Shown: positions 30,318 through 41,979, numbered from the stretch's first letter. The stretch: 64,000 nt of DNA from Agapetus fuscipes (GCA_951799405.1 OX637332.1:8065001-8129000); one strand, 5' to 3'. Made by a program: numbers and translations. Notes: generated by a model not told the origin, from the letters alone.

Positions 30318-30810
30318 GCGATATCATTGTCTAAAAAACGTATAAAAAGAGGGCCAGGTGCGTTACCTTCTTATTATAATATAAGTGTGCCAATGATCAC
30401 CGTTGTGTTAATCAAAATTAATTGACATGGTATGTTGGTATTTTAAAAGCGAACCTCAGGGCGTGGTGATGCAAAATAAAGTATGAACTTCATAGAATAA
30501 GTTTCATTCCGAAAGAGGAAAATGTTTCAAACAAATCATTGAAGCAGTTTCTATTGACTGAAGATAAAATGTCTAGCAGATATGTGTGTACAAATGTAGG
30601 CACTCACTTCTATCGATAAAGATAAGATAATCCTAGCAAATAAGTAAGTACATAGATAGAAAACTATTAGCTCTTAAAATTGCATGTTTCTTTAGTGTGA
30701 CATAACAAATACAGTTTTTACAACTGAATATTAAAAAAAGTGACGATAAAATATACTCAATATTATTGATAATACAACCATTTTTCGGATCCGATAAAAC
30801 ATAATTCAAA
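30318..30810. other. Spacer, nothing recognised
   Basis: AT-rich, no supported feature. Confidence 0.45.
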
Positions 30811-31030
30811 ACGCTACCAAGCTGCATATAGAGTGCAACTTCTTACGGCGTTGTCTTCACTTGTGAAGCGAAGTTTTCAGACAGGTTTTTGTCTTTTGGG
30901 GAGACTCAGTAAACCTTACCGGTGTTTTGATTTTGCATTTGAAATAAACATCGAAACGGAAAAAAACATTTCTTTCCACGATCGACCCCTTGAACGCAAG
31001 CGTTCTACCAACTGAGCTATTGACTGGACT
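30811..31030 (-). repeat. SINE-1 copy 6, internally deleted
   Basis: The body loses about 100 bp between TCACTTGTGAAGC and GGTTTTTGTCTTTTGG. Head CCAACTGAGCTATTGACTGG. Confidence 0.8.
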
Positions 31031-31279
31031 GATGAAATGTCCAAATGGTCATCACCTTAGATTGCTGGTCTTAAGGTTTGTGATTTACATCGTTTTTTTT
31101 TTTTTATCATGAACAGCATTGGACTAGGTCAGTACTTGTATAAAACACCATTGTGTGACACTATATAGCAATGCGTGCCCCATATATAATAACAACTCAA
31201 GCATATGAATTTATTTATTTTTGGTTGCATTAAAGTAAGAAATATTGTAATTAACGGTGAAGAAGCTAAAGGGGATACA

Positions 31280-31520
31280 AGAAGAACCAAAGGACACTTC
31301 ACGACATCCGAAATTAAAGTTCTTAGAATAATCACAAGAGCACTACGAGATCGCAAGTGCATTGACCACATACGAAAAGCCTGTGAAACGCGAGATATCA
31401 TGTCTCAAGAATGAAACATAAAATACGACTCGCATACAACGTAGCTAATAAGATGCCAAATAGGTCAACGCACAGCTGGAAGACATCCTAAAAGTGGAAA
31501 GATAGCTATAGACGTCCTTA
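31280..31520 (+). pseudogene. Degenerate RTE-like LINE, C-terminal region
   Basis: Plus strand encodes TTSEIKVLRIITRALRDRK then IDHIRKACETRDIMSQE. This corresponds to the E.R.LRRI..TLRDR...IR..CE..DI stretch near the end of insect RTE polyproteins. A stop follows, and the next 100 bp carry frameshifted remains (HPKSGK). Confidence 0.55.
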
Positions 31521-32762
31521 TCTCAAGGTGTATGAGCCGATTGTTAAGGTTCGAACACCCTGGTACATGAGGTGTGACATGATACATATTTACCATCTGC
31601 AGGGCCGAGAATCGTACGCTCTTATTTTTCATATCTAACTGGCGAAGCCACCTTCCTGCAGGATCCAAACAAAAAAGATCTTGTATTGAAATGAATATTT
31701 GCGTCACCGAAAAGTGCATAAACAGACCCTACGAGGGTCACATTTGAACCATCACCACATTGCCTTCGGCATCTTCTGTCTGTAAACCAGTCAGATTCAG
31801 GATCAAGATTCTTGTTAAATAAAAAAAACGCAATAAATTCCTGCAACAATGGAGTCAGACCATTTTTGGATTCGGAACTTTCCGGAAAAGTAAGACGACA
31901 CTGTACTGTCTATCTGATCTCATCATAAGCTGAAAACATTTTTAACAATAAGGTTGGAACATTTTTTTTAATTTTGAACTTTTTCACGGTGAGCAAACGT
32001 CAGTCTTGTATGGGACTGCCGTCCCAATCAACCGATAACAAAATATTTGTTTGCCTTTTCTCTAGCCACCCGGCGAAACAATATTATCTTTGTCAATTCA
32101 TAAACAATATTTTCTTCAATTATCCTTTAATAACTGCCGTCGTAACACCGATATAAAGATTTTTTATGAATTACAGATTTAAAGATCTAAATAAAAGAAG
32201 GAAGAAGAATAATATTAAAGGTATTGTCGTTGCGATCCTTGCGTTGCCTTGTGAAATACATAGATATTTCGCCTTGTACGTGAATGAGCATAAATTTAAT
32301 GAAATAAGCATCTGTATCAATTGACCCCCTGGTTCAAATGTTATTGTAATACGACAAATAAATTACTCAAGAGGTGAAATTATTGCCACCTTTGCAATCC
32401 ACCCCGATGATAAAAATATTTCGAAAAAGTTACAATTACAGAAAATACACAAATTGAAATTCCCTAAATTTTATAAAATCCACTTTGTTATAATTCATTT
32501 GAGTTTACATTATTTTACACACGCCTAGTTTTGGGAGAAGCAGTACTAACTCCCATCCAATAAGTGAATAATAATACTTAAAGATGATTTTTTATTAAAA
32601 TTTATAAAAAATGTTTTTTTACCAAGTTACTGCCAAAAATCTAGATGGTTGAACTTGTTTTGTATTATTAAACAATGAGTTCTGCATATTTCAAAAAGTC
32701 AAAAAATAAAATCACACGGATGGATTGCTAGGGAAAAGGATAATGGTTATTGTTTTTTTAAT
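31521..32762. other. Spacer with no recognised gene
   Basis: Mostly AT-rich. A partial minor-repeat piece (ATTGCTAGGGAAAAGGATAA) lies at 32728. Confidence 0.4.
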
Positions 32763-32922
32763 AATAGGCTGGTATGAGGATGACTCCCTATGCTGTAAAA
32801 ACTTCGTTCACTTTTGACAATGCCACCCTGTTCCAGGGAAAGGCGGCAGGAGTTGCAAGGTTTATTATGTTCATCAGAGGTTTGGCTCATTTTGTATGTA
32901 CATATACTACTTGTATGTATTT
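32763..32922 (+). repeat. LT1 copy 19, truncated
   Basis: AGGCTGGTATGAGGATGAC to TTTTGTATGTACATATAC; diverged. A further LT1-like bit, GGCATGCATTAAATATAAGC, sits at 33260 beyond SINE-2. Confidence 0.72.
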
Positions 32923-33019
32923 ACATGTGCCGGTTTTTTTTTAAGAAATCCTGTGCGGGAGACTCCCTACATTCTAGAGACTCTAGGGGTCTATGACACT
33001 TGTTGTAGTGCCGCAGAGG

Positions 33020-33252
33020 TGTTTACAAGCTTGGTTGTTGCTACAAAGCGCCAATACTCAAGCAAGATCCAGTTTATGTAAGGCTGGATGGACCTTTAGT
33101 GGCCGGTCTTTGGTAAAGGTTTTTATGATTTTTTTTAACCCAGCGAAGAGCACATTTGGAAATGTAAATGGTATATTTTTTGTGCTCCGCCGGGATTCAT
33201 TCACAACCTTCCATTTACGAGTTCGAAGTGTTGCCACTGGACGACGGACCGC
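33020..33252 (-). repeat. SINE-2 copy 5
   Basis: Head GAACTCGTAAATGGAAGG and AATCCCGGCGGAGCAC on minus, body through GGTCCATCCAGCC to a shortened tail. Confidence 0.83.
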
Positions 33253-33351
33253 TCCTTGTCGGCATGCATTAAATATAAGCTTTGAATTTTTTATGTCCAT
33301 GTATATATTGTTATTTATTGATTTAAAAAAAAAGTGTAATTTGTCATGTAT

Positions 33352-33602
33352 GTTCCTTGACTTATAGGTTGTTATGCGGCTGACCACCCATACTGTAAAA
33401 AATGGTTCACTTTGCCAATGTCACCCCTGTTTCAGGGAAGGACGGCAAGAGTTGCAAGGCTTATGTTCATTTGAGATTGGGTTTTTATATTGTAGGTCCA
33501 CATGCGGCATGTGTTAGCGCGAAATTATACATATCTGCTTGTGGGAATGCATATAATATAAATCTTAAATGATATATATCTTTGCAGCTTAGATTAGATT
33601 AG
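33352..33602 (+). repeat. LT1 copy 20, near full length
   Basis: Upstream CATGTATGTTCCTTGAC is also seen at 44910 and 46252, so these three copies share more 5' sequence than the common start. A second tail fragment follows at 33604-33640. Confidence 0.88.
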
Positions 33603-33644
33603 AATGTCAATATATCTCTGCAACTTTGATTATAGATTATGGTT

Positions 33645-33720
33645 TGCTAAGGACCCTAGTTACATAGACGTGTGACGTTTGCTTGCCATTAAATAATTCA
33701 AATTTTAATCCGTTCAAAAA
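33645..33720 (+). repeat. Minor repeat family TGCTAAGGACC, copy 4
   Basis: TTTGCTAAGGACCCTAG then TTCAAATTTTAATCCG. Confidence 0.45.
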
Positions 33721-34571
33721 ACCTTCCGACTCCATTGACAAAGGAAAAAAAATCCTACTTACACTATAACGATTGTTACATCACTCATTATTCACAGGTT
33801 AAATATATCAGGAAAAGTTAAAAATATATTTTATTATTAAAAATACATTTACACTTTTAATGAAGTTATTCAACAACTCACGTTAATATTAATCACCGAA
33901 AATTCGTTGATCTCAATTAATTTACAAAAGAAAGTAAATCAGCATCAAAGGTTGCTTTCCTACTGAACAATTTCGTGTTAGGATAATGTATTTTTTTTTG
34001 TCTATGGTGTTGCCAAGATTGTATAAATATAATTTTGCGACGTTGTCAACACTTAGGTGAGTACTAATTTCTTAAACCAGCGGTGGTTTTCAACTGGCGG
34101 TACACGAGCGACTCGGAAAGTTATGTAGCATACAGGAGAGAGTTTCCGTAAATATAATTTTTAAAAGTTATGTACGATGAGCGAGATTATGTAGATACAT
34201 AATTATATGATCGAAGTTGCAAGGGGGCGTTTGAAACTTTTTATATATTTTCACAATGAAATTCAATGGATCGCCATAAGCTTTCTGATGCTATATCTAA
34301 TGTACCCCTAGCATAGAGCATCGCGTTAATTTCCCACCATCACGTAAAATGAATGATAACTAAATCACTCTCAAGGTTTGCTGTTGTATCTTCAATACAA
34401 TTTTATATTCATGCGGTGATGGGGAATTTAACTAACTACCGTTTTCCACTACGGAAAAGTGTTCGATTTTTCTGGTAATTTACAACGAATCAAGATGGGT
34501 AGAAAATAAAATCAATGATAAGCCATAGATAGCAAGGTTATATTTAATATTTTTGAATATATTGATACATA
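33721..34571. other. Spacer with a possible MT-1 relic
   Basis: CCCCTAGCATAGAGCATCGCG at 34304 recalls an MT-1 end. GTGGTTTTCAACTGGCGGTA at 34084 resembles a hAT terminus. Neither has a visible partner. Confidence 0.35.
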
Positions 34572-34658
34572 AATAGGCCCCAAACCGCCACATGCGACCA
34601 CTTTCGGGGATAACGGAGGCAAGAAGTTACACTATATTTGTAGCTTAGTTGTGTTTTT
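34572..34658 (+). repeat. SINE-1 fragment, 3' end
   Basis: CCGCCACATGCGACCACTTTC to GTAGCTTAGTTGTGTTTTTG. Confidence 0.8.
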
Positions 34659-34782
34659 GACCGTAGAATTACCCAAACATATACTGACGCAAATTGAAAA
34701 TATTTTTTCTACTTAAAAAATATTAACACATTACAAAAGCTTTGCTCAACGTTTGATTAACACGGTAATAAATATATATCTA

Positions 34783-35031
34783 ATCTAATCTATGTTGCAG
34801 AGATTTGTATCATTGGGGATTCACATTACATGCATTCTCACAAGTAGACACGTACAAGTTCGCGCTTGCGCATGCCTCATGTGAACCTACAATATTTAAA
34901 AACCAAATCTCAAATGGACATACACCCTGCAACTCCTGTCGACTTTCCCTGAAACAGGGGTGACGTTGGCAAAGTGAACCATTTTCTACAGCATGGGTGG
35001 TCAGCATACCAACCTATAAGTCAAGGAATGT
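34783..35031 (-). repeat. LT1 copy 21, near full length
   Basis: ATCTAATCTAATCTATGTTGC to CAACCTATAAGTCAAGG. Confidence 0.88.
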
Positions 35032-35094
35032 ATACAACAAATAAAATTTTAGACATAAACAAATTGATAAACATTAAAATACATATCGAAATAA

Positions 35095-35160
35095 ATATCG
35101 AAGTGGTGGTCCCTTGTTGAAAAGTCAATGTGGCGCTTAGAAGAAAAAAGTTTGGAGCCA
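35095..35160. mobile_element. Solo hAT-like terminus
   Basis: Reverse strand reads CAGTGGCTCCAAACTTTTTT, a typical hAT end. No matching left end with target duplication is found. Confidence 0.35.
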
Positions 35161-36448
35161 CTGCCTTCTGTCATTATCATTTAAGGGATGGGTAGTGACA
35201 TCTTCCATACATACTCGCAACTGCGCAAGACCAACAAAAAGGGTACCTCCCATTTAAAATGGTTGTAACGAGATGAGTTTGTTTGTTTGGTAGAATGGAA
35301 CATTGTATTTAAATTTGAATGGAAAAAGGAAAACAAAAGAATGCAGAAAGAGGAGAGAAGGTCGTCGAAAAGCACTTCAATTTGACCAAAGGTGGTAATA
35401 ATGTGAGAATCAAGAATATTCACATCAGAAAGCGATATTGTGATTTGATAATATTTTTTACCCCATAAAAAGATGGTTGCAAAATTGCTACGACGCAATG
35501 AACATTTTCATTTAAGGTTCATAAAGTTGACGCGGGAAATATTCTTCTCCCGCATTTCTTCTATAAGCGTTTTTTTAAGGCTAGGATTTAATTTCTAAAA
35601 TGTCAGTTAATAAAAAATAAAAAGGTTAACAAAATAAAACTTTGCTGTTTGGATCCTTTCATTTATAAAAATTGAACTTGTAAAATCGTTGTTGACTGTT
35701 TCACCAAATTTACAGAAAATAAGTAAATTACTTCCGTGATGGATCGCGTTAGGTTTGATGTTGATTGGTTTACAAACATGAAAAAATGAGGCATTTTCTA
35801 TTGCTACCGTTATCTTTGCAAATACATTGATTCCACAAGACCAAATTTCGTAGTAAACCAGCCGGGTATTGCTTTTAATTTTTTTTATAAAATACGTTTT
35901 AGAGATGCAATGTAATATTACGCGTACGCATATTGCAAAAGGCTCACATTTTACGGCAAACGTTTTTACGGATGCTTGAACATTTGTTTTTGTTGCTGTA
36001 AAAATGTTGATATGAATGACGCCACCCTTGTTATTTTCGGACGAAACAAGAGACGGACAAATGAAAATGGACAAAAGTTTTGTACAATAATCCTAACAAG
36101 TACGGCTTCTCCTATGCAAAATAATTATGAAAATATAAATACTCCAAATAGCTTTCGTTAAAATATTCCACTTTTCAAGTCTAAAAATGAAACATTATAT
36201 TTGTTGCATAGCCATTTCAAGGGAAAAGAAAAACAAATATCAGCGTGCTTGTTGCTAAGTTCAACAAAAAAACTTCTTTTTCTATAATTTTTTTTTTTTT
36301 TTTTTTGCTATAATTACTTTAATTGTTCGTTGAATTATATTTTTCACTGTCAGAAAATTAACATTTTTCTGTTCAGTTCTATGGGTACCTAAAACTATAG
36401 AAGCTTATCTATGAACTAATAATTTGATAGTCAAGTAGTTCAAATCAG
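35161..36448. other. AT-rich region with long open frames, function unknown
   Basis: The minus strand is open for 155 codons at 36074-35607 and 105 codons at 35498-35181. Neither shows motifs I recognise. Composition is AT-rich and unlike the supported exons, so chance or old transposon sequence is likely. Confidence 0.25.
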
Positions 36449-36462
36449 TAATGATACAAATG

Positions 36463-36667
36463 ATGTTGATGATGATGATGTCTCCATCCTTCCGGGCTTA
36501 AGCCCTGAAGAAGTCAGTCGTACGTCACTGACGAAACGTAGCAGCCTTACAAAAAGAAAAAAGAAAAAGCAGCCTACAATTATTGAACATGGTCTACAAG
36601 CCCGGAAGGATGGAGACATCATCATCATCAACATCATCTGAAGCCGGCCATGAAAGCCTAAAAACAC
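36463..36667. mobile_element. 205-bp insertion with perfect 40-bp inverted repeat
   Basis: Arms at 36460-36499 and 36598-36637 are perfect complements, including TCTCCATCCTTCCGGGCTT. The unit is bounded by 14-bp direct repeats TAATGATACAAATG (36449-36462, 36668-36681). The spacer holds CTGAAGAAGTCAGT..ACTGACGAAACG, and the right end AAGCCGGCCATGAAAGCC resembles retroelement ends at 48630 and 40870. Confidence 0.8.
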
Positions 36668-36681
36668 TAATGATACAAATG

Positions 36682-37340
36682 TTCACATTTTCAATCCAGT
36701 AGAAGTCTACAATTCTTAATTTTTTTTTAAATCAGTCACATCTCGAATCAGAAAGTTCCTCCCAGTTTGATAGTAAAGATACCCATGTTTTTAGGAAAAT
36801 TACAATTTAAGTGTTGCCAGGATTGTAGCTGCTAAGCGATTTTTACAATTTGTGGTCTTCTATTTTATTGGTTTGCAGCTACGTTCATCCATCTTTTTCT
36901 CGATTCCTTCCTTTCCAAAGTGATTCTTTAGAATTACTCCAAGGCGTGGCCGTCCTCGGGTGTTTGTTTCTAAAATCATCCCCTCGATTATGATTGATGT
37001 CAGATATAAACGAGGACAAATAGTGGAACTCTTTAATTTTGTATTAATTTATTTCATCGGAAATGATTCAATTCTAGTTGAGTTATATTTTTGATGATGA
37101 TGCTGGTGACACACTCGTTTGGTTGTCAAGGAGACACAATAACATCACGGTCAGCTTGTTCATTAGTGCGACTTCTGGCACGCTGACAAAGTCTGAGCCA
37201 TTACACAATATGGCGATTGTTGACGGAACAAACGTGTATCAACAATTCGGCAGAGGACAATATAACATTTTGTTGTCATTCCACAAAAGACAACGGCTTT
37301 AGCGAATATTCTGTCATAATCTTGTAAGACATTCTACACC
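36682..37340. other. Spacer, nothing recognised
   Basis: No supported feature. Confidence 0.45.
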
Positions 37341-37426
37341 TGTAAACTCGCGCTTACAAATGCTGCATGTGTAATTACAAATTAGAATCCAAATCTCAAA
37401 TGCACATAAATCCTGCAACTTAAGTC

Positions 37427-37772
37427 CGGTCGATAGCTCAGGTGGTAGAGTGCTTGCATTCCACGCCGAAAGCTCGGGTTCGAATCCCACCGAGGGTGTC
37501 AGAAATGATTTCCCGTTTCGGTGTTTATTTCAAACCCCAAAATAAAATACCGGCAAGGTTTACTCAGCCTTCACAAGAAATGAGTACCAGCCCCCTCGGG
37601 AGCTGGGAAACGCCCCACTTCACTGAAGTGGTTGGCGTAAGGCCGGCCCCCTTACCTGTAAAAATAAATAGGTTCAACTCGCCACATGCGACCCCTTCGG
37701 GGATAACGCGGCAAGAAGTTACACTATATGTGTAGCTTAGTGGCGTTTTTTTTTTTTTTTAGTTGCGTTTTT
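37427..37772 (+). repeat. SINE-1 copy 8, full length
   Basis: A box TAGCTCAGGTGG and B box GGTTCGAATCC are intact. Flanks carry AGTC duplications (37423-37426, 37773-37776). The tail is a poly-T run with repeated GTTGCGTTTTT. Confidence 0.92.
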
Positions 37773-37856
37773 AGTCGACCTTTCCTGAATAAGGGTGACG
37801 TTTTCAAAGCGAACCATTTTTACAGTATGGGTGGTCAGCCTCATACCAACCTTTAA

Positions 37857-38965
37857 CCCGTGACTGGCAACCAGGTTCCCCTGGGGAACCAGAAGGGCTG
37901 CAAAAAACGCGCCTAGCTGGTGCCTTTGCAGGTAGCGGGCTGATACCCTAGGTATGCCTCGCCAGTTGGCCATCTGCTTGGCACGCGGAAGGGTGTCTTT
38001 ATCGAAGTGAGTGCATTTGTGTTATGACGATTTAAACTTTTTTTGGTTCCCTTAGGGAACCACCTTGCCCTCAGGAAACTTTTTCTTATTGTTTTTTTTT
38101 TTTTTTTTTTTACTTTATGTTTGTAGAAATGGCATCCAAACCTAAGTCAATGAAGCCCAGTGAGGATAGCGAATGTATTTACAGAGTAATATACAGAGTA
38201 TAGCGAATGGACATTTTTTTTGCGCTACTGAACATATCCCTGGTGAACGCACAAGTCATCTTCCAGTCTTCCCCTGGAAATCCAGATCTTACGCGATTTT
38301 GCTTCATTAAAAAACCTTATTCGCAGCTTTCTGGAACCTCATCTGAACAAGAGACTGCTTAACACTAAAATTCCGCGACAAATCCGTCAGACAATCTAGT
38401 GTATCTGGAGAAAGAAGTTCCAGCAGAACCGTCAATATCAACTTTGAAGAAACGCACAAGGTGTGGGATATGTCCTTGAGGTAATAATAAGCAAACCTGG
38501 TCTACTGGCAGTGTGTGTAAGAAACCAATGTGCAATGAATGCCGAGCCAATGTCTGCATTGAGTGTGAAAAATGTACCTAGAGACCCCCTTGCAGGTTTT
38601 GTTGTGCAATGACCTTGAGTCAATGTTTTTTATGTTTTGTGAAGAGTCACATGTTAACTCATAGATTATGCAAGAAAAAGTAGTTTTAATTCTTTAGAGT
38701 TACCACAAGTATTTTTTTTTACCAAAAGAGGCAGTTTTTGCCATTTTCCACCTGTAGTTAGCATTTGTTTATTTTCATACCTTTATTGACATTGTTTTGC
38801 TTAAATTTTAATATTGTTTATTCAATAAAGTCTATTTAACATACTCAAGTATTATTTATTTTAAAAGGTACCGAAATAGCTAAAGTAGGCATAAAACAAA
38901 AACGGTTCCCGAAAGGAACCACATTGCCAGTTACGTGACTAAAAAACCACCTTGCCAGTTACGGG
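37857..38965 (+). mobile_element. piggyBac-family element PB-2, internally deleted
   Basis: Ends are CCCGTGACTGGCAA and, inverted, CCCGTAACTGGCAA, with TTAA on both sides (37853-37856, 38966-38969). At 1109 bp it keeps only the 3' part of the transposase. Three palindromes of one design lie near the ends: GGTTCCCCTGGGGAACC (37874), GGTTCCCTTAGGGAACC (38046) and GGTTCCCGAAAGGAACC (38903). Confidence 0.92.
38235..38581 (+). pseudogene. C-terminal remnant of PB-2 transposase
   Basis: Plus-strand frames give SLVNAQVIFQSS, then after a frameshift NLIRSFLEPHLNKRL, then KKRTRCGICP, a stop, and CKKPMCNECRANVCIECEKC with TAG at 38579. The last part is the cysteine-rich C-terminal zinc-binding domain of piggyBac transposases. 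Catalytic parts are gone. Confidence 0.8.
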
Positions 38966-39484
38966 TTAAGTCAAGAAATGGCTTGCCATACAAAATTGTT
39001 ATTTCGAAAGACAAATCATTCGCTATTAAAGACTAATTATTATTATCGATATTTTTGTATACTATTTTCAAGTCTCTTCACGATGGTGAGCCAGTACCTG
39101 CAAATTAAACGTGGGTTGTGTTTCACGTCAACATATTGTTTTTTCAGCGTCACATTACAATCATTGGACAGGAATGAAATCATCTAGACAATAGGTTTAT
39201 TATATTTTTTAGGGTGGATTTATTAACACAGTGAAAGTCCATTTTTAATTATTTAAAAAATTCAAATGGAAACAAAGTTTTAATTCACTTATTTATTTAT
39301 TTTTTGCTCGAATATTTTCGCCTAATGAGGCATCTTCGGGAGCAGAATAGTTACAAATATATTTTTCTACTCCCATTTGGTAATTTACTAATTACAAAAT
39401 GGCTAACGCAATCACAATGCCATACATTTCTACACCCGTTGCATAATGTTACATTATGCAACCAGTAACCGTGTTAAAATGAAC

Positions 39485-39580
39485 ATGTGCGCATGCGCAT
39501 TGTCAGAATTGGAACCATTTTTTAATTTCAAATGTCAACCTTGTATGGGGGTATGAAGACCTGTCAATCCAAGATGGCCG
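39485..39580. promoter_or_regulatory. NRF-1-type palindrome and YY1-like site
   Basis: TGCGCATGCGCA (about 39488-39499) is a perfect NRF-1 palindrome. AAGATGGCCGC follows at about 39572, a YY1/Pho-type core. No adjacent exon is visible. Confidence 0.3.
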
Positions 39581-39862
39581 CAAGCGATCAGCTGATTAGG
39601 CTTCATACAATATTAGTGATATTCGGTAGGTAGGAATTACCGTGGTGATGAGACTTTCAGCCCTGTTCAGATGAAAATAAATAAGTATATTTTATGTGTA
39701 GAGTCAAATAAAAATTGTTAATAGTGCTAAAATTTATCGAATTTATTTATCGGATTGCTCCAAATAAAGCTTTCCTTTTTTCAATGGAAAATAAAAGGCT
39801 TGAAAGGAAAACAATACAAAAAATTTCACCGCAAAAAATAAACAAACTCAAAAAGTTACTTG

Positions 39863-40084
39863 GTTAATAGGTGAGTATGAGGTTGATCACCTATGCTGTA
39901 CAAATTTGGTTCACCTGCCAATACAACTGCAGGGCATATGTTTATTTGAGTTTTGGGTTTGAATGTTTAAGCTTATATGCAGGATGTAAAAGCGCGACCT
40001 TATACATATGTGTCGGCTTGTGGGCATGAATTCAATATGAAACCTAAATATAATTAATTTTTACAACTTAGGTTAGATTAGATA
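39863..40084 (+). repeat. LT1 copy 23, internally deleted
   Basis: Lacks the CCCTGTTTCAGGGAAGG hairpin block: CCAATACAACTGCAGGGC joins directly. Confidence 0.75.
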
Positions 40085-40854
40085 ATCGAAGGGAATGATA
40101 AATCACACGTTTTGACAAAGGTAAGGTTTTAATTACTTCAAATGGACGAGTACATTATAATGACTATTATTCACTATTTTGTTAATTCTCTCATGGTCGT
40201 AGAAAAAGTATTGTATGCCACTGCACGTAATTAGTCTTTGTAACACTCGTGCTTTCTATTGTGCCATTCGGCTGCGCCTCATGGCACAAACTAGCACTCG
40301 TGTTAAAAAGACTCTCATTACTTGGCAGTGGCATAAATAACTATTTTATAAAATAATTTTCAAAATCATTTTTTTCAAAACAAAAACAACACTTCATAGA
40401 TAAATTTTTTTTTTAAACACAAATGTAAGATTCAAAAATGCATTATTGTTAGGTATAATGAAATAATTTTTTTTAATACAATAAAAATAAAAATGTGTTA
40501 GTTAAATAAAAAGAAAAATAATAACACAATAAAAAACAAGTTATTGCAATATTGGTGAAACATAGGGAATCTGCACATTCACTAAGTCTTTATTTTTATT
40601 TTTGTAGATTACCAACGCATTAGGCGAAAATATTCGAGCAAAAAAGAAATAAATAAGTGAATTAAAACTTTGTTTCCATTTGAATTTTTTTAATAATTAA
40701 TAGGTTTATTGATTATCGTTCAATTTTGTATCGGAAATCTATTCTCGGCAATTATAATCCAGTGATATGAATGCTTCTATATAATTTTTGATAAATTTCT
40801 TTATAAGCAAATTTGATAAAAAAAAACCTTTTCAAACCAACCCACAAACAAAAC

Positions 40855-41125
40855 AGTGTTTCGGGCTTTCACAGCCGGCGGTTGACACTGGTGAGCTGTT
40901 TTCCGGGCAGTACCCCTAGTATAAGTCATTGCTATTGCGTATGTCGAAAAAATGTATCACAACCAAATCGCTCTCTAGGAGTGCTGTCGTGCAATTCATA
41001 CATTTTCGATTTACACAATGCTTTATACTCGGGGTTGAAGGTCCGGAAGCTTGAGCTCCGATAGACCAAGGCAACAGATCCCGGAAAGCAACTCTCTGGT
41101 TTAAAAGAGTTTTATTGAAGAAAAA
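40855..41125 (+). repeat. Retroelement relic GGGCTTTCACAGCCGGC, split by MT-1
   Basis: GCTTTCACAGCCGGCGGTTG on the left and GACCAAGGCAACAGATCCCG on the right resemble the element at 48480-48665, reversed. Confidence 0.4.
40913..41034. mobile_element. MT-1 MITE, 122 bp
   Basis: Left CCCCTAGTATAAGTCATTGC and right, inverted, CCCCGAGTATAAAGCATTGT continue to TCGAAAAAATGTAT. No clear target duplication. Confidence 0.6.
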
Positions 41126-41368
41126 ACGTTTCAACAACTAAAACATTTGCTGTATTCCTAGGGCATGAAGTCTCCGAAATATTTTAGCTGCGTTTATTAT
41201 TATTTGGACGAAAAATTCCCTGAAAACTGTCAAAAGTGTAACCTACCCTTTCAGTTAAAAGAAGCTAGACTTTTGTTGTAACAACGCGTCCGTAGGTAAA
41301 CTTGATTTGAACCTTTTCGAAAAAGAAAAACATTAAATAAAAATATTTTAGGTTTTCACGGCCGGGTT

Positions 41369-41979
41369 GCGTGTTCCCATTCCACCACTCAACTCGAATG
41401 TTCACTCACACATGCACACGGAAGTATTGCAGATGAGTGAACCTAGCTGAAAACCAACTGTTATCAAATAGCTATATACTGGCACACAAGCAATTTAATG
41501 CACATACACAGTTATGAGTGTTGAAAATTGATAAATAAGACAGCTTGATTACATTTAATGAAAAGATGCAGTTTTATTTATTTAATTTCAATATAAATGA
41601 CTCTTGAAAATGACGACAGTCGAAAGTAGGTACTCGAGGATAAAATAACAAATATTAAAAAAAGAAAAATACTTACGTTTTATAAGAAATTCAATAGATG
41701 AAGATGAATTTTCACTAAGTAAATGCACAAACCTTTATAAGTTAAAGGTATTTCGTTTCGATATCGAGGTAGAATTGAATTATAGCCCAATGTAATGAAT
41801 TCGCTGCAGATTGTATTAAAAACTTTATAAAATTGGATCAGTAATTTGAAAAAATCGAAAGTTCACCAAAAACAGCACGAAAATGTTCTCGAAAAGCAAA
41901 AATATATTTACGCGTAACAGTGAAAACCGCGTGCATGTGTGAGTGAACATTCGAGTTGAGTGGTGGAATGGGAACACGC
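41369..41979. mobile_element. Mutator-like (MULE) MITE with 9-bp target duplication
   Basis: The 611-bp element has inverted ends beginning GCGTGTTCCCATTCCACCAC and continuing about 53 bp (ACTCGAATGTTCACTCACAC). It is flanked by perfect GGCCGGGTT duplications at 41360-41368 and 41980-41988. Long inverted ends plus a 9-bp duplication are the Mutator signature. There is no transposase. The target is a GGTTTTCACGGCCGG-type repeat. Confidence 0.9.

Larger units (their letters stand above)
37341..38977 (-). repeat. LT1 copy 22, split by SINE-1 and piggyBac
   Basis: LT1 segments are 37341-37426, 37773-37856 and 38966-38977 (GTCAAGAA). Joining across the two insertions restores a normal LT1 order, giving the sequence of events LT1 first, then the two insertions. 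Confidence 0.85.
39246..40699. mobile_element. 1.45-kb segment with about 82-bp inverted ends
   Basis: Left arm 39246-39327 and right arm 40618-40699 are nearly complementary (AAATTCAAATGGAAACAAAG; GCTCGAATATTTTCGCC). Inside are an LT1 copy and an NRF-1-type site. The left arm continues into GAGGCATCTTCGGGAGC, which on minus reads CCGAAGATGCCTCATTAGG then CGAAAA, so two inverted retroelement ends are as likely as a MITE. Confidence 0.6.

Noticed and set aside
37442..37735. Open frame of about 97-120 codons shared by 37442, 51730 and 58789
   Set aside because: It is a read-through of SINE-1 starting inside its tRNA-like head; a non-coding Pol III-type element explains it.
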